From NCBI RefSeq assembly GCF_002072185.1, contig NZ_MVIW01000030.1, forward strand, positions 1-32,686: a stretch of DNA of 32,686 nt. The letters are read 5' to 3'. The stretch comes from Actinomyces denticolens (lineage in GTDB: Bacteria; Actinomycetota; Actinomycetes; Actinomycetales; Actinomycetaceae). The position numbers and the translations under genes were made by a program. The notes under the pieces are model-generated. The model saw only the letters and a program-made list of their open reading frames with translations, searched no databases and had not been told where the DNA came from. Positions 24,802-31,301 of this stretch are shown here, in pieces (position 1 is the first letter of the stretch; each line of letters begins with the position of its first letter).

Positions 24802-25158
24802 ATGTCCGAGACTGATCTCCCCGAGTGCGGCGTGGCGCGGTTCCTCCTCCTCTTCGGGGGTCCCTGGGCCACCCTCATCGTCCGGGAGCTCCTCCACGGC
24901 CCGCAGCGCTTCGGCGAGCTCCGCGAGGCGCTGCCCGGCATCAGCGCCCACACCCTGACCCACCGGCTCCGGCTCTTCGAATCACGGGGAATCGTCACTC
25001 GCCGCGCCTATCCCGAGATCCCGCCGCGCGTCGTCTATGAGCTCACCGACCTCGGCCGCGGGCTCCAGCCCGTGCTGGACGCGATGAATGAGTGGGGCCG
25101 CAGCGCCCCTGCCTCCGCATTCATCCCGGCATCCGGATCGATGCCTTCCGGCGAGTAG
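24802..25158 (+). CDS. HxlR-family winged-helix regulator
   Basis: 118 residues. The family start is LPECGVARFLLLFGGPWATLIVRELLHGPQRFGELREAL; C9 is the conserved N-terminal cysteine that senses quinones or electrophiles in HypR/QorR-type members. The recognition helix region is GISAHTLTHRLRLFESRGIVTRR, followed by the wing (PRVVYELTDLGRGLQPVLDAM). A Ser/Pro tail ends the protein. HxlR proteins act as dimers, usually repressing or activating an adjacent divergent oxidoreductase gene, here the NmrA-like reductase. So a redox-responsive switch over the palindrome at 24750-24762 is the simplest model. Confidence 0.87.
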   Translation: MSETDLPECGVARFLLLFGGPWATLIVRELLHGPQRFGELREALPGISAHTLTHRLRLFESRGIVTRRAYPEIPPRVVYELTDLGRGLQPVLDAMNEWGRSAPASAFIPASGSMPSGE

Positions 25159-25316
25159 CCTGCGCCTCCGTGTGCCTGCGCCCCTGCGCCTTTGCGTCGG
25201 TCCCCACCCGCCCCGCGCGCGTCGCCCCCCGGGCGCCTCCGCTCCTGGTCGGCCCCGGCCGGTAGGCTCCCACCCGGTCCTCGCCCGAGGGCCGACGATG
25301 AGAGGAGAAGGAGAAC

Positions 25317-27047
25317 ATGGCCCACGCGTTCGTCTCACTGCTGTGGATCGTCGCCGTCGCCCTCCTCGCGCCGATGATCTCCCTCAACATCCCGCACCGC
25401 ATCGTCCCCGAGACCGTGCTGCTCATCCTGGGGGGCCTGCTCATCGGCCCGAGCGCTCTGGCGATCGCCGATAAGAGCGATCCCATCGAGTTCCTCGCCG
25501 AGCTCGGCCTGGGCTTCCTCTTCCTCATGGCCGGCTACGAGATCGACGTCAACGAGCTGCGCGGCAGCGGCGGCCGCCACGCCACCATCGCCTGGTTCGG
25601 CTCGCTCGCGCTCGCCTTCGCCACGGTCACCGTCGTGGGCGTGGCCGGCGGGCCCCTGTCCGCCAACGGCATCGCCATCGCCATCGCCATGACCTCCACC
25701 GCGATCGGCACCATCCTGCCGATCCTGCGCGAGCGCGGTCTCCTGTCCACCGCCGTGGGTGCCGCGATCCTCAACCACGGCGCCGTCGGGGAGGTCGGCC
25801 CCATCATCCTCATGGCCCTCCTGCTCGGAAGCCGCTCCACCTGGCAATCGGCCGCGGTGCTCGCGCTCTTCCTGGCGATCACCCTGCTCATCGTGCGCTT
25901 CACCGACCGCGTCAAGGCCGCCGGGCAGCGCCTCGTCGCCCTCATCCATCTCGGCGGCTCCACGACCGCGCAGACCACCATCCGCATCACCGTCCTGCTC
26001 CTGGTGGGCCTGTGCGCGCTCGCCGAGGTCTTCCACCTCGACGTCGTCCTGGGCGCCTTCGCCGCCGGCTTCATCCTGCGCTACGCCGTGCCCGACGGCA
26101 GCCGCGAGCTGGAGGAGAAGCTCGACGGCCTCGCCTACGGCTTCTTCGTGCCGATCTTCTTCGTCACCTCCGGCATGGCCATCGAGCTGGAGATCACGGG
26201 GGAGTCCATGGCCTATCTCGGCGCCTTCCTCGTGCTCCTGGTGCTCACCCGCGGCCTGCCGGTGTGGCTCGCCGCGCGCTTCGAGCGCCGACGCGACGGC
26301 CTGCGCGCCTACTCCCTGCGCCAGTGCCTGCAGATCGCCATGTACTCCACCACCGCGCTGCCGATCATCGTGGCCGTCACACAGGTAGCGGTGACCGCGG
26401 GCGCCATGAGCGCGTCCATCGCCTCCACACTCGTACTCGCCGGCGCCGCGAGCGTGCTCCTCATGCCACTGCTCGGCCTGGCCCTGGGCGCCGACGCCGA
26501 CCACGTCCCCGCCGTCGAGGCCCTCGCCATCGTCCAGGGCCCGGTGGACTCGGTGGGCAGCGAGGTCAAGGGCGCCTCCACCTCAGCGGTCCCCGAGGAG
26601 GAGGACGGGGAGATCCGCGTGGTCTCCAAGCCCCGCCGGCCCGCGTACCCGGCGACGGCGGAGCATGGCCCGGACGACGGCGTCGCCCAGGCCGCGCCCG
26701 CTGCCGGCCGGCCCAACGGCGTGGCTGCCCCGGCGCGCGCGGGCGGCACGGGCCGTCAAGCCCTCCCCTCCCTGCCCGGGCTGCGGCGCGGCGAGTCGCG
26801 CGTCACCCGACTGGGCCTGAGCGAGGAGGAGGCCGCCGCCCTCGTGGAGCGGCTGCGCCGGGTGGAGGAGGAGCGGACTCACTGGCGCGAGCAGATGCGC
26901 CGCCAGATGCACCTCGACCGCGAGGAGTCCCAGCAGCGGCGCGCGGTCCTGCGCGCCCAGCACCGGGCCCAGCTGCGCAAGGAGCGGGCCGAGCTGCGCG
27001 ATATCAAGCGCCAGGCCCGCCAGGCGCGCCGCAACCGCAAGTCCTGA
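25317..27047 (+). CDS. Cation/proton antiporter, CPA2 (Kef/NapA-like) with basic coiled-coil tail
   Basis: 576 residues. A Na+/H+ exchanger domain of ~11-12 membrane helices fills residues ~1-395 (for example MISLNIPHRIVPETVLLILGG, AELGLGFLFLMAGYEID). Where CPA families carry a QD or DD ion site, this protein reads LNHGAVGEVGPI with a single acidic residue, E159. A flexible linker (~400-495) is followed by ~80 residues of strongly charged helix (LSEEEAAALVERLRRVEEER ... RQARQARRNRKS), an apparent coiled coil that ends very basic; no RCK/TrkA domain is present. A strong Shine-Dalgarno (AGGAGAAGGAG) precedes the ATG. Role: monovalent cation or pH homeostasis at the plasma membrane; ion and direction are unknown. 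Single-gene unit, convergent with the ABC exporter. Confidence 0.87.
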   Translation: MAHAFVSLLWIVAVALLAPMISLNIPHRIVPETVLLILGGLLIGPSALAIADKSDPIEFLAELGLGFLFLMAGYEIDVNELRGSGGRHATIAWFGSLALAFATVTVVGVAGGPLSANGIAIAIAMTSTAIGTILPILRERGLLSTAVGAAILNHGAVGEVGPIILMALLLGSRSTWQSAAVLALFLAITLLIVRFTDRVKAAGQRLVALIHLGGSTTAQTTIRITVLLLVGLCALAEVFHLDVVLGAFAAGFILRYAVPDGSRELEEKLDGLAYGFFVPIFFVTSGMAIELEITGESMAYLGAFLVLLVLTRGLPVWLAARFERRRDGLRAYSLRQCLQIAMYSTTALPIIVAVTQVAVTAGAMSASIASTLVLAGAASVLLMPLLGLALGADADHVPAVEALAIVQGPVDSVGSEVKGASTSAVPEEEDGEIRVVSKPRRPAYPATAEHGPDDGVAQAAPAAGRPNGVAAPARAGGTGRQALPSLPGLRRGESRVTRLGLSEEEAAALVERLRRVEEERTHWREQMRRQMHLDREESQQRRAVLRAQHRAQLRKERAELRDIKRQARQARRNRKS

Positions 27048-27121
27048 CTCCCCGTGCCCGGCGATGCCCCGGCCCCTCGGCCCCATCGCCCGATCCGGCG
27101 CCCTCAAACCGCAGATACCGT

Positions 27122-27178
27122 CTCGGCCCGGCGTTGCTCCCTCAAACTGCGAGGATGAGGGCGCAAGGCCGGGCCGAG
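27122..27178. repeat. 57-nt imperfect palindrome between convergent genes
   Basis: Outer arms CTCGGCCCGGC (27122-27132) and GCCGGGCCGAG (27168-27178) pair perfectly over 11 bp. After one mismatch TTGC pairs with GCAA, and after a second mismatch CCCTC pairs with GAGGG, leaving a 13-base loop (27144-27156). That gives 20 base pairs with two symmetric mismatches. CCCTCAAAC from the inner arm and loop recurs at 27101-27109. It may be a bidirectional terminator, but the stepped, mismatch-spaced stem is more elaborate than that and could be a dispersed repeat. Confidence 0.65.
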
Positions 27179-27224
27179 GGCGCAACGAGGAGCTCAGTGG
27201 GGCAGGCCGACGCCGGCCCGCCCC

Positions 27225-27240
27225 GCCGCGCTTGCGCGGC
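27225..27240 (-). terminator. Hairpin just after the exporter operon
   Basis: GCCGCGC-TT-GCGCGGC is a 7-bp stem starting four bases past the stop of the last ABC gene on the minus strand. The loop is tight (effectively four bases) and there is no T-run. Confidence 0.4.
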
Positions 27241-27243
27241 CCC

Positions 27244-29355
27244 TCAGTCGGAGGCCAACTCCCGGCCGGCGAACTGGGCGGCGTGCAGCCGGGCGTAGGC
27301 CCCACCGCGCTCCAGCAGCTCGGCGTGCCGGCCCTGCTCAACGATGTCCCCGTGCTCCATGACGAGGATCGTGTCGGCGTCGCGGATCGTGGACAGGCGG
27401 TGCGCGATGACGAAGCTCGTCCGACCCTCGCGCAGCCGGTTCATCGCCCGCTGGACCAGCAGCTCCGTGCGGGTGTCCACCGAGCTCGTCGCCTCATCGA
27501 GGATGAGGACGGCGGGGTTGGCGATGAAGGCGCGCGCGATCGTCAGCAGCTGGCGCTCTCCAGCGGAGATGTTGGCGGCATCCTCCTCCAGGAGCGTGTC
27601 ATAGCCCTGCGGGAGGGCCTTGATGATGTGGTCGACGAAGCAGGCCTCGGCGGCCGCCTCCACATCCTCATCCGATGCCCCGGGCCGCCCGTAGCGGATG
27701 TTCTCGCGGATCGTCCCCTCGAACAGCCATGGGTCCTGCAGCACCATCCCCGTCCGACGGCGCACCTCGTGGCGCGTCATCGACGCGATGTCCCGGCCGT
27801 CCAGGGTGATGCGGCCCCCGTCGAGCTCGTAGAAGCGCATGAGCAGGTTGACCAGGGTGGTCTTCCCGGCGCCCGTGGGCCCGACGATCGCCACCGTGTG
27901 CCCCGGCTCCACGCGCAGGGAAAGGTCCCGGATGAGCTCGGTGTCGGGCGAGTAGGAGAAGCGGGCGTGCTCCACCTCGATGACGCCGGCGCGGACCGCG
28001 CCTGCGGCCGCGCCCCCGGCCTCGTCCTCGGAGCCCCGGTCCACACCGGCCGTCGCAGCGTCATCGGCCTGCGCGGCCTCACTGCTCTCGGCGTCCGGGA
28101 TCTCCTCCTCGGCGTCGAGCAGCTCGAAGATGCGCTCGGCCGAGGCCGTCCCGGACTGCACCGAGGTGGCCATCCCGCCGAGCTCGCCCAGCGGCTGGGA
28201 GAACTGCTGGGAGTACTGGATGAAGGCCTGGACGCTGCCCAGGCTCAACGAGCCCGAGGCCACCATGACCCCGCCGACCACCGCGATCGCCACATAGGAG
28301 ACGTTCGAGATGACCAGCATGAGCGGCATCATGATGCCGGAGAGGAACTGCGCGCGCAGCGCCGAGCGGTAGAGCTCGTCATTCTCCTCGGCGAAGGCGT
28401 CCCGCACCGTTTGCGTGCGCCCGTACACCCGCACGAGGGCGTGCCCGGAGAAGGACTCCTCCACGCGCGTGTTGATGCGGCCCGTGCGCGCCCACTGGTG
28501 GGTGAACGCCTTCTGGGAGCGCGGCCCGATGATGCCGAACACCCCGCCCATGAGCGGGATGATGATGAGCGCCACCAGCGCCAGCTTCCAGGAGATCGAG
28601 AACATCATCCCCATGACGCCGATCACCGTGAGGATCGAGGTCAGCGCCCCGGACAGCGACTGCTGGAGCGTGTTGGTGACATTGTCGACGTCGTTGGTGA
28701 CGCGGGAGAGCATCTCGCCGCGCTGCATCTGATCGAAGTAGGACAGCGGCAGGCGGTGGATCTTGGTCTCCACCTGCTCTCGCAACCGGTACATGGCGGT
28801 CACGGTGATGCGGTTGAGCAGGAAGCCCTGCAGCCACATGAGGATCGCTGAGACCACGTACAGCACCAGGACGGTGGCGAGGATCGTGCCGAGGCGGTCG
28901 AAGTCGATGCCCTGGCCCGGCCGCAGGTCCATCGCGGCGGCCATATTCGCCATGTCGGTCTCACCCGAGGCTCGCAGACCCTCGATGACCTGCTCCTTCG
29001 TGACCCCCTGGGGCAAGCGCGAGGAGATGACGCCCTCGAAGATGACGTTCGTGGCATTGCCCAGCACCTTGGGGGCGGCCACCGACAGCACGATCCCGAC
29101 CACGCTCGCCACCGTGACGATCGACAGCGTCCCCTTGAAGGGGGCGAGCAAGCCGATCATGCGGCGGAAGGAGGGCCAGAACGCCTCCGCCTTGCCCGGT
29201 GGCGGGCCGGAGTGCCAGTCATCGGAGGAGGCCTGAGCCGAGGCGGCGAGCCTGAGGTCCTCCTCGCTCAACTCGGCGTTGGCGCTGCTCGAGCGGCCGG
29301 CCCCCTTCGCGGCCCTCCCGCCCTTCGTCTTCATGTCGCTCATGCCGCGGCTCAT
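27244..29355 (-). CDS. Heterodimeric ABC exporter, subunit with the catalytic Walker B (TmrB/TM288-like)
   Basis: 703 residues: a hydrophilic N-terminal extension of ~65, six membrane helices (~70-380) with a long extracellular loop between helices 1 and 2, an acidic linker (~430-460), then the ATPase domain. Walker A is GPTGAGKT; Walker B LILDEATSSVD has catalytic E621 and the switch is AHRLST, so this half keeps its own hydrolytic residues. Its signature is ISAGE (596-600) instead of LSGGQ. This matches the subunit that gives the degenerate site its altered signature in asymmetric exporters. The ATG overlaps the partner's stop (ATGA) and has a strong AGGAGGT Shine-Dalgarno. Substrate unknown; drug, lipid or peptide export are family options. 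Confidence 0.92.
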   Translation of the reverse strand: MSRGMSDMKTKGGRAAKGAGRSSSANAELSEEDLRLAASAQASSDDWHSGPPPGKAEAFWPSFRRMIGLLAPFKGTLSIVTVASVVGIVLSVAAPKVLGNATNVIFEGVISSRLPQGVTKEQVIEGLRASGETDMANMAAAMDLRPGQGIDFDRLGTILATVLVLYVVSAILMWLQGFLLNRITVTAMYRLREQVETKIHRLPLSYFDQMQRGEMLSRVTNDVDNVTNTLQQSLSGALTSILTVIGVMGMMFSISWKLALVALIIIPLMGGVFGIIGPRSQKAFTHQWARTGRINTRVEESFSGHALVRVYGRTQTVRDAFAEENDELYRSALRAQFLSGIMMPLMLVISNVSYVAIAVVGGVMVASGSLSLGSVQAFIQYSQQFSQPLGELGGMATSVQSGTASAERIFELLDAEEEIPDAESSEAAQADDAATAGVDRGSEDEAGGAAAGAVRAGVIEVEHARFSYSPDTELIRDLSLRVEPGHTVAIVGPTGAGKTTLVNLLMRFYELDGGRITLDGRDIASMTRHEVRRRTGMVLQDPWLFEGTIRENIRYGRPGASDEDVEAAAEACFVDHIIKALPQGYDTLLEEDAANISAGERQLLTIARAFIANPAVLILDEATSSVDTRTELLVQRAMNRLREGRTSFVIAHRLSTIRDADTILVMEHGDIVEQGRHAELLERGGAYARLHAAQFAGRELASD

Positions 29356-31085
29356 GCGGCCACCTCCTGTCCGAGCTGGGAGGAGACGATCTCCTGGTAC
29401 ACCTCGCAGGTGCCCAGCAGCTCCTCATGGGTGCCGGTGCCGACGAGCCGCCCGCCGTCGAGCACGAGGATCTGATCGGCGTCGGTGACGGTGCTGATCC
29501 TCTGGGCGACGACGATCTTCGTCACCCCGGCCGTGGCGGGCGCCAGGGCCGCGCGCAGACGGGCGTCCGTGGCCACGTCGAGCGCGGAGAAGGAGTCGTC
29601 GAAGATGAGGATGTCCGGGCGGCGCACGAGGGCGCGGGCGATGGCCAGGCGCTGGCGCTGCCCGCCGGAGACGTTCGTGCCTCCCTGGGCGATGACCGCC
29701 TCCAGGCCGCCGTCCATCTCCTCCACGAAGTCGCGGGCCTGGGCGACCTCCAGGGCGGCCCACAACTCGTCGTCGGTGGCCTCCTCGCGACCGAGCCGCA
29801 GGTTCGTGGCGACCGTGCCGGCGAAGAGGAAGGGCTTCTGGGGGACGAGGCCGAGGGTGGCCCACAGGGCCTCGGGCTCAGCGCGGCGCACGTCGACCCC
29901 GCCCATGAGCACCTCGCCGTCGGTGGCGTCGACGAGCCGGGCCAGCAGGGACACGAGCGTGGACTTGCCCGAGCCGGTGGAGCCGACGATCGCCGTCGTC
30001 GAGCCGGGGGCGACGCGGAAGGAGACGCCGGTGAGAACGGCCGCCTCGGCGCCGGGGTAGGAGAAGGTGACGTCGCGCAGCTCCACGGCGCCGGGCTCCG
30101 GGAAGGAGGTGGTGGCGCCCTCGGCGACGGTCAGCGACGGGTCGACGGCCAGGACCTCGCTGATGCGCTCGGCGCACACGGCCGCGCGCGGGATCATCAT
30201 CGTCATGAAGGACGCCATGACGATTCCCATGAGGATCTGCATGAGGTAGGCCATGAAGGCGATGAGGGTGCCGACCTCCACGTCCCCCGAGCCCACACGG
30301 TGCCCGCCGTACCAGATGACTCCCACGATGGTGACGTCCAGGACGAGCATGACCAGCGGGAACAGGGTGATGAAGAGACGGCCCACGCGCTCGCCCACCC
30401 AGGCCATGTCATGGTTGACGACGGCGAAGCGCTCGGCCTCGGCGCGCTCGCGCACGAAGGCGCGCACCACGCGGATGCCGGTGAGCTGCTCGCGCAGGAC
30501 TCGGTTGATGCCGTCGAGGCGGTCCTGGTAGGAGCGGAAGAGCGGCACCATGCGCCGCACGATGAGGCCGACGATCACCAGCAGGACCGGCACGCTCACG
30601 GCGATGAGCCAGGCGAGGCCCGGGGCGCGCGTGACCGCCATGATGATGCCGCCCACCGCCATGATCGGCGCCATGACGAGCATCGTGCAGCCCATGAGGA
30701 CGAGCATCTGGATCTGTTGGACGTCGTTGGTGTTGCGGGTGATGAGGGAGCCGGCGCCGAAGGAGGAGACCTCCCGCTCGGAGAAGGAGCCGACCCGGTG
30801 GAAGATCTTGGCGCGCAGGTCCCGCCCCAGGCCCATGGCCGATCGCGCCGCCAGGTAGGTGGCGAGCATGGTGCAGGCGCCCTGGGCGGCGCTCACGGCG
30901 AGCATGAGTCCGCCGGTGCGCCAGATGTAATCGGTGTCGCCGGCGGCCACGCCGCGGTTGATGATGTCCGCGTTGAGGGTCGGCAGGTAGAGCGAGGCCA
31001 TGACCTGCGCGAACTCGAGGACGAGCACGCAGGCCAGCAGGCCGTAGTAGGGGCGCAGGTGCGTCCGCAGCAGTTGTATCAGCAC
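29352..31085 (-). CDS. Heterodimeric ABC exporter, subunit with degenerate ATP site (TmrA/TM287-like)
   Basis: 577 residues from a GTG at 31085 (VLIQLLRTHLRPYYG). An open frame extends 56 codons further, but that part is not family-like, and TAGGCT lies seven bases before this GTG. Six membrane helices (~15-300) are followed by the ATPase domain: Walker A GSTGSGKST, signature VSGGQ, Walker B LIFDDSFSALD with Asp (D497) in place of the catalytic Glu, and AQRIST with Gln (Q528) in place of the switch His. These are the known substitutions of the degenerate half in TM287/288-type exporters. First gene of a two-gene operon with the catalytic partner. Confidence 0.92.
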   Translation of the reverse strand: MLIQLLRTHLRPYYGLLACVLVLEFAQVMASLYLPTLNADIINRGVAAGDTDYIWRTGGLMLAVSAAQGACTMLATYLAARSAMGLGRDLRAKIFHRVGSFSEREVSSFGAGSLITRNTNDVQQIQMLVLMGCTMLVMAPIMAVGGIIMAVTRAPGLAWLIAVSVPVLLVIVGLIVRRMVPLFRSYQDRLDGINRVLREQLTGIRVVRAFVRERAEAERFAVVNHDMAWVGERVGRLFITLFPLVMLVLDVTIVGVIWYGGHRVGSGDVEVGTLIAFMAYLMQILMGIVMASFMTMMIPRAAVCAERISEVLAVDPSLTVAEGATTSFPEPGAVELRDVTFSYPGAEAAVLTGVSFRVAPGSTTAIVGSTGSGKSTLVSLLARLVDATDGEVLMGGVDVRRAEPEALWATLGLVPQKPFLFAGTVATNLRLGREEATDDELWAALEVAQARDFVEEMDGGLEAVIAQGGTNVSGGQRQRLAIARALVRRPDILIFDDSFSALDVATDARLRAALAPATAGVTKIVVAQRISTVTDADQILVLDGGRLVGTGTHEELLGTCEVYQEIVSSQLGQEVAA

Positions 31086-31092
31086 GCGAGCG

Positions 31093-31098
31093 AGCCTA
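31093..31098 (-). promoter_or_regulatory. -10 box of a leaderless promoter for the exporter operon
   Basis: TAGGCT on the minus strand fits TAnnnT and ends seven bases before the GTG at 31085. CTGACA (31113-31118) upstream resembles a -35 but is only 14 bases away, too short for standard spacing. Confidence 0.45.
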
Positions 31099-31222
31099 GA
31101 CCCCTCACGCCGTGTCAGGGCGAGGGGCCGCCCCGGCTCCGCCAAGGGGCGAATGGCACGCTCAGAAGAGTGCCCGGGGTGGGCCGTCGTTGGAATGACG
31201 CGGATCGTGAAGGGACACGAAA

Positions 31223-31261
31223 TCTCCCGTGCGCATTCGAGGGGAGGATGCACACGGGAGA
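31223..31261 (-). terminator. Intrinsic terminator after the DUF1998-type helicase
   Basis: TCTCCCGTG and CACGGGAGA form a 9-bp stem; after one mismatch GCAT pairs with ATGC, around an 11-base loop. In minus-strand direction it is followed by TTTCGTGT, a short T-rich tract, and it lies 40 bases after the helicase stop. Confidence 0.6.
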
Positions 31262-31301
31262 CTCCATTGGAAACGGACTCCGACGTGATTGGAACGCAAA
31301 G

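Noticed and set aside
31086-31253. 56-codon N-terminal extension of the first exporter subunit
   Set aside because: The extra residues do not look like exporter N-termini, they cross the terminator of the upstream gene, and a -10 box lies seven bases before the GTG at 31085.
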